Source: Distichodus sexfasciatus (Eukaryota; Chordata; Actinopteri; Characiformes; Distichodontidae). From it: a stretch of 64,000 nucleotides of DNA. The stretch is taken from the NCBI GenBank assembly GCA_032718565.1, contig JAVGVS010000020.1:2279215-2343214 (forward strand), read 5' to 3'. Made by a program: the position numbers and the translations under genes. Positions 36,578 through 48,290 of the stretch are shown here, one piece after another. Under the pieces are notes generated by a model. It was not told where the DNA came from. It did no database searches and saw nothing but the letters and a program-made list of their open reading frames with translations. Each line of letters starts with the position of its first letter. The stretch's first letter is position 1.

Positions 36578-37260
36578 ATGCTACGTTCACACCACAAGCT
36601 GCTAAAGCTGTAAAATCGCCGGATGTAATTGACTTTCTATTGACAAAAGCGACGAGCAACAAAAGCGTCGAGTTTGGGCGACTAAAGCGACAAAAAAATG
36701 TTGAATGTTGAAGACTTAAAATTATGCAAACTAGGCAACCAATCAAAATGTAGACGTTCTTCGCTTGCAGGGATCTCAGAGAACAAACTCAGAAACTTTG
36801 GTTCCTACCGTACTTTTGTTCTGATCTGATCATAGCGATCGCAGAGCACCCTGTCTTATATGATCCGATTCTTTTCACCTTCAGAGATCATTATGAGAAA
36901 GCACAGACATGGTAAGAAGTGTCTGAGTAAAATGCTGCTTCGCATTATTATTGCACAGTATATTCGTTAACTTTACTAAACTACAAAAGTTTACGTAATT
37001 GATGTAATTCTGTTCTTGGCTGTAATTTGATCAATTAGCCTCTTGTATTTGAGTACCTCATATCGTTTTTTGGGCTCGGCAACAGCAACTATACAGCTAG
37101 CTTGCTGTCGCACTGGCTACAAGCATGCGGCTCCATTAAGCGAGATCGAAGGTTTGAATGATGACATGAGCGACAAAAGCAATTTTTTTTTGTCTGCTAT
37201 GCTTTTTGAGTGTCTTCAGCAATTTTACAACTTTAGTAGCTCTTGGTGTGTACGTAGCAT
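36578..37260. mobile_element. non-autonomous DNA transposon with ~39-bp TIRs
   Basis: Left end ATGCTACGTTCACACCACAA and right end (reversed) ATGCTACGTACACACCAAGA remain similar for about 39 bp, through GCTGTAAAAT against GTTGTAAAAT. Inside the ends are GCGAC-type repeats (GACAAAAGCGACGAGC; GAGCGACAAAAGC). Length is 683 bp, with no transposase. Confidence 0.85.
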
Positions 37261-38035
37261 CCAGGTTTTGCGGAGAGACTTGGGGCAGGAGATATTCGGG
37301 TATTCAAGCCTCTTTAAGTTTTAGAGAAGCTCAAATTAGATCATTAATTCAAGAGCAGAAATGTGTTAACAGACTTTCCTATCCCTCTCCATAACGAGCT
37401 GTTGAACTTTGGACAAGTTTAAGTGGTGTTTTGGATCCCTTAAGGCTGGGTTTCACGAACAAACTTCAAATCTATGATGTTTGTTTGCTTTAATTCCCCT
37501 GCAGGGAAGCTAACTTTCAAAATTAATAAAAAGATTAAATCGCTGGCCTTTTTTAAACGGCTCTCTAAAGTCGATGTTAAGACAAAGCTGCTTTGGATGT
37601 AATTAAATATCAGAGCAGCTCGGAATTAGACCGAAAATCAAGGTGTTGGAGAACGCGGATCAGATTCTATCGGGGGAAATAAAGCCTCTCGCAGGCCGTA
37701 AAAGTGCCCCGGGTTTCGGAGTGGCCGGCGATGAATGGACTCGCGCTCCCCTGATAAACAGTTTTGGGGGGGAAGTGAAAGCGTATCGAACTCCCTTCTT
37801 TCCTTTCATCAATCTGCTGGCCGTTGTGTTCAGGAGCCTAGCGGCTGAGCGATGTCGCGCGTTACTGTAGGACAGAGTTAGCGCCGCGTTGGTGATTAGC
37901 CTTGCGCAGGAGAGCTTGAGTAATGTAATTAAGCTGTCAATCAAATACGAAAGGGGGCAGGGTTAGCTTTGTGTAGCGGGACTTGTGGAACGCGTGGTGA
38001 GGAAGGGAAGAGTTAATGGTTAGTTTACTCAGAGA
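37261..38035 (+). other. intron DNA, balanced composition at about 37560-37960
   Basis: Open frames of about 75-94 codons occur on both strands at 37643-37944, but no splice-bounded exon or domain is recognised. Confidence 0.4.
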
Positions 38036-38077
<42 letters not shown>

Positions 38078-38235
38078 CAATGAGAAAAAGAAAGACTCAG
38101 CAAGAAAGAGACAGAGAGAGCGAAAGACTCAAAGTGAAAGAAAGAGACTCACGGAAAAGAGGTTGAAAGAGCAAAGGAGAGAGAGAGAGAGAGAGAGACT
38201 AAGTTACGTAGAGCAAGAAAGACTCAGAGAGAGAG

Positions 38236-38288
<53 letters not shown>

Positions 38289-38703
38289 CAACGAGAAAGA
38301 AAGACTCAGGGTGTTTTCACACTTGGTCCGTTTCAGCCCTTAAAGCGAACTCAGATCGATTAGTCAGCATTTTTTACGTATATGTGAACACGCCAAACGA
38401 ACTCAGACCGCTCTGAAACGAACCGATTTGAGACCACATCTGGTTAGTTTAACTCGCACCTTATGAACACAAAGCGCTCCTGGTTCACTTCGACAGTTTT
38501 TGTTTGACGTGAAAACTACCCAGAAGTTGAAAACAAAGAGAGGCTCACTGAGAAAGAGAAATAGACTTGGCGAGAAAGAGAGAGAGAGACTCAGGGTGAG
38601 AAAGAGAGAGAAAAAGGGAGAAAGACTCTGAGACTCAGCGAGAAAGAGAGAGAGAGGCTCAGAGAGTAAAAGAGACAGAGAGTAAGAGAGAGAGAGAGAG
38701 ATC
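38036..38703. repeat. polypurine (GA)n tract split by a MITE
   Basis: GA repeats with ACTCA and AAAGA interruptions at 38036-38308, resuming at 38522-38703. The frames are artefacts. Confidence 0.95.
38309..38521. mobile_element. short Harbinger-like MITE inside the GA tract
   Basis: Starts GGGTGTTTTCACACTTGGTC and ends GTGAAAACTACCC, near-inverted termini. Its left part matches 10309-10500 closely (TTGATTAGTCAGCATTTTTT versus TCGATTAGTCAGCATTTTTT). Length is 213 bp. Confidence 0.8.
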
Positions 38704-39035
38704 TTTTTTAGCATTAATAGTTGTAGAAGTCCTGACACTTTTAATTATGAGCTCTTTGCTTAATGACATCTAATTCTTATCATCTCTGATCGTTCAAATG
38801 CTCAGAACAAACTCGTGAATTCTAGTTCTAGTTACAGTCCTCAATATATTTCTTGGATTTTTGTTCTTTTAGATACACTTGAACATCAAATAAAATTAAA
38901 GTGCTGCTGTTGTTTTTCTCTCTCCACCGCTGTTGGATTGAACATTTGATTTGGTGCCGCCTTGCTATTGCTGCACTGTTTTTGTATGTGATGAAAGAGG
39001 CGGACGTCTTGCTGAAAGCCGTGTTTGATTTGCAG

Positions 39036-39141
39036 GTGGTGTTCGAGGGCATCCGTGGGGAAAGTTTCGAAGGGGACATCGCCATCGATGACGTCTCCGT
39101 CACCAAAGGAAAGTGCAAGCAGGAGAAACTGCCTGAAACTG
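39036..39141 (+). CDS. mdga1: MDGA exon: end of MAM domain
   Basis: Acceptor GATTTGCAG and donor GTGAGA, phase 0 in and phase 1 out. The exon encodes VVFEGIRGESFEGDIAIDDV, then SVTKGKCKQEKLPET. FEGxRGxxxxGDIAIDDV is the signature C-terminal end of MAM domains, and GKC supplies the fourth MAM cysteine. The basic/acidic stretch after it leads into the GPI-signal exon. Confidence 0.95.
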
Positions 39142-40439
39142 GTGAGAAACTGTTTTTTTCAAACACTGGAAGTTGTCCAAACCAGTCGTCTCCATTATCA
39201 CAGTACGGCAGAAACAAGACACTGTCGTGGGTTTTTTTTTCCCTGGTGAGTCACATAATGAATTCTTTGTGGTATTGACAGCCAAATTTGATCATATCCA
39301 ATTTTCCTGACTTCTTTCCCAGACAACCACAACCTCACCTGTGTTCATGTGTGATCATGCGCATGTGTGAAGGGGCAGGGCAGGTAACCGCGGTCGGCGG
39401 TAACATCATTGGTTGCACTTGAGTGCAGTCAGAAGTTATCCAATCCAACAGTAAACCGCTTATTAATAGAAATATACACAGAGTTGTGGTCTCGGCCTGA
39501 GTCCTGAGAAGACAAGAGAGACATATACACCTTGATGAAGAGATAAAGAGCGAGAGACAGTGAGACACCAAGAGAGACTTACACTTACCTAACACTTACT
39601 GGGTGGTACATTGCTTTTAATGACAGTTGTTGATTTTAACCATAGCTTTACTGATCAACGAACTGTATTCGTGTACTACAAAGCACTGTTTTAAGTGGTT
39701 CTGGATAAGAGCATCTGGTAAATGCTGTGAATGTAAATGTAACCAGAAATTAAGGACCAAAGAGAAATAAAGCTACTGTAAGAGAAAGAGGGGGAGAGAT
39801 AAAGGTTATAGAGAGAAACCAAGAGAATATGAGAAAAAAGAGAAATGTATTCAGGAACTTAGACTTAGCCTAAGTTTCTTAGACTAAGAAACTAGAGTGT
39901 GAAGGAGTGAGAGAGAGAGGAGAAGAGACATAGAAACCATTAGAAATTAAGGAACAAAGACAGAGATATAGAGCGGCAGTGTAAGAGAACGAGAGAGAGG
40001 GAGAACAATAAAGGCGATAAAGAGAAATTGAGAAAAAAGTGAAACATATTCAGGAAGAGCTACAAACGCATGAGAACAAAGGAAGAGAGAATGTGAGATA
40101 CTTGCAGATGGATGAGCGAGGAAGTGACAGACAGCAAGACAGAGAGATGCAGCGAAAGACCAACACTAAGAAACTAAAGTGTAAAAGACGGAGAGAGAGA
40201 TGAGAAGAGACATATAAACCATCAGAAATTAAAGAACGGTAAGAGAGAGGAAAAAGCCCTGAAAATGTGTGAGAAGGACAGAGATTGATAAAATAGGAAC
40301 ACCTACAAGCAAGAGAGAAGGAAGAGAGAGAAGAGGAGAGCGGCACTTGCAGATAGATGAGCGAGGAAGTGACAGACAATGAGAGAGGGAGAAAGAGAGT
40401 GAGAGACTGAGGGTGTTTAGACTGACAGTAACCGAAGCG
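39142..40439 (+). other. intron DNA, partly purine-rich
   Basis: GA-rich DNA at about 39780-40410 in short runs. A reverse fragment of the GCATTTAGCA-type repeat lies at about 39690-39745. No exon seen. Confidence 0.5.
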
Positions 40440-40800
40440 TAGCAGCAGTGATTCTTGCCGCTCGGTGTTAAGCCGGGTTGGTGCTGTAGCTGTGCCAGGC
40501 GTGTCAGTGGCACGCTGAAGCCGTGCAGTGCAGGGGGGCACAGAGGCAGCTGCACGCCCAGCCAGAGGAGCTCGGCCCGTGCCAACTACGCCCCCCCCAA
40601 CTCGGCCCCCCGCAGCCCACTCACTTGGCACGGGATGGGTATCAAAACGGGCACGGCGACGACAGGAAGGGGACCGTGCCAAAAACGCTGAGAGGGAGCA
40701 GGCAGCGGTCCAGCGCGCCGTCGCCCTCCATCGCACTCACACTCACTCGTCACCCTTGGCTTTTTCCAGCCGAGAGCAAGACTGTTCGCTGTACTCTGTG
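40440..40800. other. GC-rich intronic island
   Basis: An isolated GC-rich, CpG-containing block of about 350 bp within AT-rich introns. Open frames occur on both strands but there is no recognisable domain or consensus splice arrangement. It could be a CpG island, an old transposon interior or an alternative exon. I cannot choose between them. Confidence 0.35.
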
Positions 40801-41363
40801 TCACTGTTAGTCACTTCATGCCCCCTAATATACATAATTAATAATGATCTTACATATATGAATGCTGCAGGGCTGTGTTCTTTTCTACATGCTGACGAAC
40901 GCTAAGCGGCGATCAGATTCTAACTGCCGAAGTTCAGAGTCTTTGCTGAGAATCTGCACAGACTGGCATCATGAAGGAGAATGCAGGAATGATGTAACTA
41001 AATTTCTGAGCAGTGTAGGGGGAATAAATAATCTCATCAAGCATTACATCTGCTTTCATGCCGTATACACTCACATTACGCAGTTACGCTGATCACAGCT
41101 TGCATCAGCTGTTGCGTTGCTTTGTTTAACTCTTTTCTATTAATTGTATTAACATTTTCTATTTAAAAAAATGAATATGAGCAGGTTTTTTGTCTTCCGG
41201 ATATCCTTCATCGAGTTATTTCTCAACAGCTATACTGCTAAGTTTTTCAAAATCCTTGAGTAAGATCACAGAGGCCACTTTTCTTGAAATGAAGGCCAGA
41301 ATAGTTAAAGGCTAAATGAAATGTAATGTAAGAATCAGTGCATTTAGCAGATGATATAACCGG
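40801..41363 (+). other. intron DNA without recognised feature
   Basis: AT-rich; nothing recognised. Confidence 0.5.
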
Positions 41364-42373
41364 GGTGTGTTTCCCAAAAGTATAGTTGCTAATTATGTTA
41401 AATAGTTAAACTAACGTAGTGTACATTAGCAACTAACATAGTGTACATTAGCAACTAGCATAGTGTACATTAGCAACTAGCATAGTGTACATTAGCAACT
41501 AACATAGTGTACATTAGCAACTAGCATAGTGTACATTAGCAACTAACATAGTGTATATTAGCAACTAACGTAGTGTACATTAGCAGCTAACAGTGTACAT
41601 TAACAAGTAACGTAGTGTACATTAGCAACTAGCGTAGTGTACATTAGCAACTAACATTGTGTACATTAGCAACTAATGTAGTGTACATTAGCAAGTAACA
41701 TAATGTACATTAGCAACTAACGTTGTATGCATTAACAACTAACGTAGTGTACATTAGCAGCTAACAGTGTACATTAGCAAGTAACGTAGTGTACATTAGC
41801 AACTAACGTAATGTACATTAGCAGCTAACAGTGTACATTAACAAGTAACGTAGTGTACATTAGCAACTAGCATAGTGTACATTAGCAACTAACGTTGTGT
41901 ACATTAGCAACTAATGTAGTGTACATTAGCAACTAATGTAGTGTACATTAGCAGCTAACAGTGTCCATTAGCAAGTAACATAGTGTACATTAGCAACTAA
42001 TGTAGTGTACATTAGCAGCTAACAGTGTACATTAGCAAGTAACGTAGTGTACATTAGCAACTAGCGTAGTGTACATTAGCAACTAACGTTGTGTACATTA
42101 GCAACTAATGTAGTGTATACACTCACAGCAGCTAGCAGCTGCTAACTGTTAGTTAGCAGCTAACAGTGTACATCAGCAAGTAACGTAGTGTACATTAGCA
42201 ACTAGCAGAGTGTACATTAGCAACTAACGTGTACATTAGCAAGTAACGTAGTGTACATTAGCAACTAACATAATGTACATTAGCAACTAATGTAGTGTAC
42301 ATAAGCAGATAACATAGTGTTGCTAATGTAGTTAGTAATACGTTAGCAACTACGCTTTTGGGAAACATCCACC
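41364..42373. mobile_element. TIR-bounded element whose interior is a 22-bp tandem array
   Basis: Left end GGTGTGTTTCCCAAAAGTAT and right end (reversed) GGTGGATGTTTCCCAAAAGC match closely, and both lead into TAGTTGCTAA. Between them lie about 40 units of a 22-bp repeat, GTAGTGTACATTAGCAACTA plus AC, with GCAGCTAACA and ACAAGTAACG variants recurring in order. Confidence 0.88.
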
Positions 42374-43343
42374 AGAATGGCTTCTGAATTAGTGTCCTCT
42401 TGTCTCATAGTAACTAAAAAGCCACTAAATAATTGTATTGCAATTTGGATAAACAGTGGAGAGAAGAGGCCTTATAACATGAAAAGAGGGGCATTAATCT
42501 TAAGGGTCTAATTGAGGCTAATAACTTGATTCACCTTTTACCTTTAACCAAATGAGCGTGTCTTCATACCCAAGCTGGTGGCAGTTGACCAATTGGAACT
42601 TGAAGTCTAAGCCAATCTCATTATGTATTTATCACTCGCCTTTACATCCTAAAGCACCTCATTTGAATAGCACGAATGAAGGCAGTGCTGTAGGGACAGT
42701 GAGTGAGAACTTCACATCATCACTGAATTATTGAAACAGGCACTGAAAAGGAAGCTGGGCAAGGTACCGTACGTTTTACTTGATATTACAGCTTGAAACT
42801 CTTACTGCGTCTACCTTTAATGTGTAGTGGAGCACTGTGTACATTAACCATAAACCTTGAATGTGCCATTTTTACAAATATGCTAAGGACATCACGATAA
42901 CAGACAAACAGAGAGGTGCAGGATGGACGGAGTATTATTAAACATTAATGATAAAATAATAGAAGCCAAACCAAAAACACGCAAGAAAAAGGTTTAAATA
43001 CAGACAGATCCAGGTTCATCACATCAGGCTAGACTAACATAAACAAGCACACATAAAGGACATTGCTATAAATTATTGGTCTTATATTCACTTCATTCCA
43101 TCCCACATCTCCTGAAAGTCAGCTTCAGGCTTGGAACAGATTAAACGTCACTGATCACCATCTGGCTCAAGACTCTTGCTTTAACATTTAAACACACTTC
43201 AGGAAAATAGTGTGTATTTTTTCTTTGTCAAAGTCTAATTACTATCTTAAGGCAAGTATTCAGATCAATTTGCACTCAATCAAAACACTAAATGCTATCT
43301 GGTGGACTATTGATTTCTAGAATCTATATAATGTTGATACTTA
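42374..43343 (+). other. intron DNA without recognised feature
   Basis: AT-rich, single-copy in appearance. Confidence 0.5.
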
Positions 43344-43739
43344 CAAGGTAACCAAAAACGTTTTTGCTATTTCAATTTTTTTTCTTAAAGGGACAGATCT
43401 TTCGACCTGAACTTCTGGAAACAATGTCTGGTGGTGTGTTCATTGGCAGAATTTTTCCCAAAGGCTTGACGAATTTGACGACTTGATTCGGCTGTGTACA
43501 GGTCCACCTAAAAATCATAAGGCAGGCAACCCTGAATGAACAGCTTCAACACCTCCATTTCTCTTTGCCCTTACCCGACTGCATAGCGACTGCACAGGTT
43601 AAATGCTATGCATAGGACAAGGTCAATGTCCCCACTCCCATCTCGACCACTTTGCTGGAACGTGACACTTATTTCCATCTCAGTGATGGCTTCTTCCAAT
43701 GCAAGGTCAAAAATGGCAGGAACTTTTTTGGTTACCTTG
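43344..43739 (-). mobile_element. internally deleted mariner-type transposon
   Basis: 396 bp. Termini CAAGGTAACCAAAAACG and, reversed, CAAGGTAACCAAAAAAG are inverted repeats of about 25 bp. The dinucleotide TA flanks both ends (43342-43343 and 43740-43741), the Tc1/mariner target duplication. The minus strand encodes a broken N-terminal mariner helix-turn-helix segment (separate entry). The catalytic domain is gone. Confidence 0.88.
43385..43558 (-). pseudogene. mariner transposase N-terminal HTH remnant
   Basis: Read on the minus strand from an ATG at 43558, the frame has 58 codons to a TAA at 43385-43387 and an internal TAG at 43508-43510. After that stop it reads VDLYTAESSRQIRQAFGKNS and then a TTRHCFQKFR segment. 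This matches the pattern of the mariner DNA-binding domain, in which an AFG motif is followed by a W/CFxKFR helix. Everything C-terminal, including the catalytic triad, is missing, so it cannot be functional. Confidence 0.75.
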
Positions 43740-43741
43740 TA

Positions 43742-44430
43742 TTTGCGAAATAATCTTATAAGATGACATGAGTGTATGCTGAATGTATACTTCATTTAGC
43801 TCTAGTTAATTCTCAATAACAAGATGAAATATTTACTTGGTATGTTTAGGATGTGTGATATGGTTCAGCATCTACTGACCCATGCAGTCTTTCCTCTTTC
43901 ATGTTTTCCTTCCTGACCAGTGATCTTCAGACTGTTGCATTTGCTCTTGTTTGGTCTCAAAGATAGAGCAGAAGTAGCTTATAATGTGAGCAGGTCAGGT
44001 CAACCTGAGCTTGTTCTTGGTTACAACAGTAAGAGTGAGGCATTGACTAGTTGCATTGTGAAATCTGTTAGTATCTGAGAATGAAAGGGCACCTTATTCT
44101 CAGATGTGTCTCAGATCTCTGTTTGGTAACAACTATTCAGCAAAGAACTTAGTTATATACGATCACGTTTAGAGTAAAAACTTTTGAGAATGTTTCTGTA
44201 AATTACAGTTTATGGTATATGCCTAAAGCTCTTGTCGTTCAACAAGAGAACCTGTTCTTTATATTAAAATCAAGAGCTGCAAGTCAAGTAATTACTGCCA
44301 GTGTTGTTGTTAATACTTTTTGAGATGCTATTAGAGCAGCACAATGTTATCTGCATCAAGATTACAAAAAATTAAAGCTGCTACGTCACTACAAAGGTCC
44401 ACTGATTGCAGGAGAGATCATTTTACATTT
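43742..44430 (+). other. intron DNA without recognised feature
   Basis: AT-rich; nothing recognised. Confidence 0.5.
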
Positions 44431-44650
44431 TTAGTAGTGTTATAGACACCGATCTCGAGACTGGTTTTTGAAGGTCTTGTTCTTGTCTCGGACTCGGCCG
44501 TCTTTGTACTCAGTCTTGTCATGCAGACGGACAAAGAGGACTCGTCTTGGTTTCGGCCCTTTCGAGTCTTGGTCTTGTCTCGGTCTCGACACACTCTGGT
44601 CTAGGTCAGGACTTGGTCTCGGTTTAGGTGGTCTTGACCACAACTACTAA
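44431..44650. mobile_element. short TIR element with TCTTGGTCTTGTCTCGG-type interior
   Basis: Left end TTAGTAGTGTTATAGACACC and right end (reversed) TTAGTAGTTGTGGTCAAGAC are similar. The interior repeats GTCTTG and CTCGG pieces. Length is 220 bp. Confidence 0.7.
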
Positions 44651-44689
44651 TTTGCAGTAAAATAAATGTTAGTGTGAACTGCAGCTAGT

Positions 44690-45175
44690 CTCCTAGGTAA
44701 GAAGTGAGTCTTCAGACGATGTTTGAAGACAGCGAGTGACTCAGCAGGTCTGGTACTTCCTCCAATTGAGTTGCCAGGACTGAGTAGTCTTGATGGATGA
44801 GTTTTCCTCTTCTTTTGAGAAGTGGGAGGTCAAGACGAATCCCCCAGTGCTTAAAGCTCTGAGAGGATGGGAAGTGACAAGCGGTTTGATCAATGACCAA
44901 TAAGGAAGGAGGACTGGACCATTTTAGAGTCTTTAACATTTAACGGTTTAAATCTAATGCAGGCAGATACCTGAAGCCATATCCTTCATGTGCAGTAGTG
45001 CGAGAGAATTTTGGAACATGGTAGACTCATCTTACGACAGCATTCTGAATTTGCTGGAGTGGTTTAATTGCTTTCTAAGAAGGATAGCAAGTAAGTAGGG
45101 AGCTATAGTACTCCAGTTTAGAGATCTGGACTTAAAGATAAGATGTAATACTTGTCGACATGGTTTCATACATAA
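44690..45175 (+). repeat. dispersed repeat, same family as 16235-16620
   Basis: Shares GAGTCTTCAGACGATGTTTG, AGTCTTGATGGATGAGTTTT, CCTCTTCTTTT and GCTCTGAGAGGATGGGAAGT with the other copy. It extends further 3' through GACAGCATTCTGAATTTGCT and TACTCCAGTTTAGAGATCTG. Confidence 0.75.
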
Positions 45176-45689
45176 GAAACAGGTGGCCATTTACATTGCT
45201 GTTCTCTAGTGTGGATTGATCCTGATATCAGCACAAACTCAACATTCCACTCGTTTGTCCCGTGCACTCTTTTGTTCTGACATCCCCCAACATGTGTTGT
45301 TTTTAAGTCATCCGCTTATGTTCTATTAATGACTTAAAGAACGACATGACCCATTCCCCAGTGTAGCATTACAGCACACATCATCTCACTGCAGCTGCGT
45401 CAGCATGACAGAAAAAGGTCGAAACACTATATAGGTTTAAAATATTTAATTGGCAGCAGTGAAAAATTAAGATCATTTTAGGCTTGGAACAAATGAACTC
45501 TCGTTTTTGCTCAGCATTTCAGAGTTGATGCAGAACTTGGCAAAGGTCTTGAGAGAATTCTCATTTATTTTTATTTTCCTCAAAATTAGAGTTTTTGTCA
45601 GCTAAAATGAGAATACATTTGCATTGCTTTTATATAAAATGTATGAAAAATGTACTTTTACAGTATATTGCACGTAAAGTTGAACATGG
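45176..45689 (+). other. intron DNA without recognised feature
   Basis: AT-rich; nothing recognised. Confidence 0.5.
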
Positions 45690-45932
45690 ACCAGTTAGTA
45701 GCAGAATTGTTAGGGCGTTCATCCTGTGAACAGAAGGTTGCCGGTTCGAATTCTGGTACCACGCTGGTATTCGTGAGCAAGGTACCGTCCCCAAGCACTG
45801 CTCCCCGGGCTTCCCATAAGCTGCCCACTGCTCCTTCACAGATAGGTCAAATGCAGAGGTCACATTTTGTTGGGGTGTGCTGTGTGCTATGCCCTGGTGT
45901 GTTCACAATGACAAATAATCACTCACTTTCAC
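45690..45932 (+). repeat. family-B SINE-like repeat, full length
   Basis: Reads CCAGTTAGTAGCAGAATTGT, the B-box-like GGTTCGAATTC, GAGCAAGGTACC, GCACTGCTCCCCGGG, GGTCAAATGCAGAGGTCACA and the end ATGACAAATAATCACTCACT. The first 70 bases have tRNA-like A/B box spacing. Confidence 0.9.
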
Positions 45933-45999
45933 TAGTTTAAATACTATATTAACTGTAAGAGGTGTCATATTCGCATTATGCAGTGCTCCAACTTCATTC

Positions 46000-46168
46000 G
46001 TTTTACATTTACATTTGCGGCATTTATCCAGTCCGACTTCTTTTTACCACTTTCAGAGGGGTTAAGGGTCTTGCTCCAGGACTCAATGATGCTAATGCTG
46101 GAGGTAGGTTTCGAACCCACAACCTCTTGGTTCAGAAGCGAGTATCCTAAGCGCTAGACCACCATTGC
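46000..46168 (-). repeat. family-C tRNA-derived SINE-like repeat
   Basis: In reverse it reads TGGTGGTCTAGCGCTTAGGA, then the B-box-like GGTTCGAAACC, CCTGGAGCAAGACCCTTAAC and finally AAATGTAAATGTAAA. Shorter copies are at 33253-33368, 51505-51602 and 53486-53560. Confidence 0.85.
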
Positions 46169-46299
46169 CATCATTGTACTTTAGGTGACAAGTGTGAGCA
46201 CCTTAGTGTATTCTGTTGTTATAGCAGCACAAGTCACTTTTGAGTGAATTTTAAAGTGTTTTGGTGGTTTTTGTGCATCTTGGTTCAGATGTGTAAAGT

Positions 46300-46759
46300 A
46301 GAGGTCGACCGATATTGGTTTTTCAGGGCTGATATCGATACCACTTATTTCTAGTTAACGGGACCAACAACTGATATTTGGAACCGATATGCAAAAAATT
46401 AAATCGGTCAAAATGTTGAATTTTACAAACTCCAAGCTTAGCTTAAACTCTCCTCTCTCCTTGTCTCCTTCTCAGAGCTTTCCGCTGCACTTGTGTGTGA
46501 GTGATAACAAGGCTTCAGCGTTGATTTGCTACTACTTGTGTGACATATAGCCAATCAGAGACAATCATTAAATGAAGCAGTGAGTCGAGAGCAAACGGTA
46601 GAGAGAGAAGACACAGCAGTGTAGCCACAGTAGCACACCTTGTAATGACTTAATATAGTCAAATTTAAAGGTCACAATTAAACACCAATATCGATAATCT
46701 GCATAATGCCTAATATCGGTGCCTGATAAGCAGTCCGGCCGATAATCAGTCGACCCTTA
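46300..46759 (+). mobile_element. non-autonomous TIR element, GAGGTCGACC family
   Basis: Starts AGAGGTCGACCGATATTGGT and ends GGCCGATAATCAGTCGACCC, inverted relative to the copy at 29316-29760. Length is 460 bp, with a CCAAT-type core (ATAGCCAATCAGAGACAATC). Confidence 0.87.
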
Positions 46760-47400
46760 GCATTAAACTCACATTATGAAGTGTTTTGAAAAAGTGGGCA
46801 TGGTGTTGAGACACGATGTTGACAGAAGTGTCAAAATGATTGCAAAAAAGCTGTAAAAACACTGGCTCCTTGAAGGCAGATTATGAAGAATTGCGAGGCT
46901 GCTCTAGACTTTTAGTTCACTACTGTATATGAGTGTGAATATTTGTTATATTTTGGCACCGTTCTGCCGTTCCCGTCCTGAGGCTTCAACAGCAGGAGTG
47001 TGTTACGTCACCTGTGTGGAGGTTGGTGCTGCCCACACACCTGTACCTGGTCGCACCGCCCACAGACCTGACCACCGGGCATGCTGGGTAACGGGGCGGC
47101 AGAGCCGAGCTCTTACAGGAGGAGGAGGAGGAGGGACAAAGGCAGATTAATGATGAGGATCAGAAGCGGTGATGGGGCTCTCAGTCACTGGAGGGGGGGG
47201 GTACTGTTCTAACTCCTGCAGGTCAGCTACTGTGTGTGTGTGTGCATGTGTGTGTGTGTCTGAGTGTGAGTGTATTGGTGTGTGTGCACTGAAAGATCGG
47301 TGTAGTCGTTTGTGTGTGCTCTAGAGAGAGACAAAAAGAGAGTGTTATTTGTGCTGTGTATATTGAGTAGTCTGTATACTACTGTGTAGTGTTGTGTGTG

Positions 47401-47431
<31 letters not shown>

Positions 47432-47600
47432 TTGGGGAGGGAGAGAAAGAAAGAGTGTAAAGGTTTGTGCACAGTGAGAGAGAAACTGTGTGTGTGTGTG
47501 TGTGTGTGTTTACAGTGCTCAGTCTCTGTCCCATGAGGCTGCACGCTCAGGATATGTGTACTGACTTCACACCTTCATAATATACCTGGAAGACAAATCA
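46760..47600 (+). other. intron DNA with GT, GA and GGA runs
   Basis: A balanced block at about 46960-47200 with a GGA run. GT runs near 47230, 47400 and 47490. No exon seen. Confidence 0.5.
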
Positions 47601-48290
47601 TCCACCACTTCCTCTCCTCTACTCTCTCCTCTTCTCACCTCATACTTCTCCTCCCCTTTTCATCCCATCTGTTCTCCTCCCCTCACCTCACCTCACCTCA
47701 TGCCTGTCCTCTCATCTCACCTCACCTCTCCTCTTCTTCTCATCTCCACTCATCTTCTCTCCTCTCACATCACTTCTCTTCCTCTCCCCTTTTTCCTTTC
47801 CTCTGCTTTCTTCTGCTCTCCTCTCACATCACCTCTTCTTTTCCTCTCCCTCTTTCCTTTCCTTTCCTTTCCTTTTCTTTCCTTTCCTCTCCTCTCACAT
47901 CTCCTCTGCTCTTTCTCTCCCCTCTTTCCTCTCCTTTCCTCTCCTCTCTTCTCCTCTGCTTTCACATCACCTGTACTCTTCTTCTCCCCGCTTTCCTTTC
48001 CTTTTTTCCCTTTCCTCTCGCATCACCTCTCCTCTCCCTCTTTCCTCTTTCCTTCCCCTATCCTCTCCTCTTTCATCAACTCCACTCATCCTTTCCCCTC
48101 TTTCCTTTCCTTTACCCGCCTCTCAGATCATCTCTACTCTTTCTTTCCCTTCTTTTCTCCTCTCTCACATCGCATCAGCTCTCCTCTTCCTTTCCCCTCT
48201 TTCATTTCCTCTTCTCTCCTCTCCTATAGTCTCACATCACATCTACTCTCTGTCTCTCTCTCTCTCTCTCTCTCCTTTTCACTCCATCCT
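47601..48290 (+). repeat. 700-bp polypyrimidine tract (TTTCCTCTCC/CATCACCT)
   Basis: A CTCACATCACCTCTCCTCTT-like unit recurs at irregular spacing of roughly 60-70 bp, ending in a pure CT run (48250-48274). The plus-strand leucine/serine frame is a repeat artefact. Confidence 0.9.

Noticed and set aside
40050..40736. 228-codon minus-strand frame
   Set aside because: Half is the complement of purine-rich repeats and half is the GC-rich island; no domain recognised.
41384..42340. CRISPR-like array of short repeats
   Set aside because: The 22-bp units are directly contiguous with no unique spacers, and the host is a vertebrate.
46107..46165. tRNA gene on the minus strand
   Set aside because: Same reasoning: it is the head of the family-C repeat, with copies lacking tRNA structure at 51505 and 33253.
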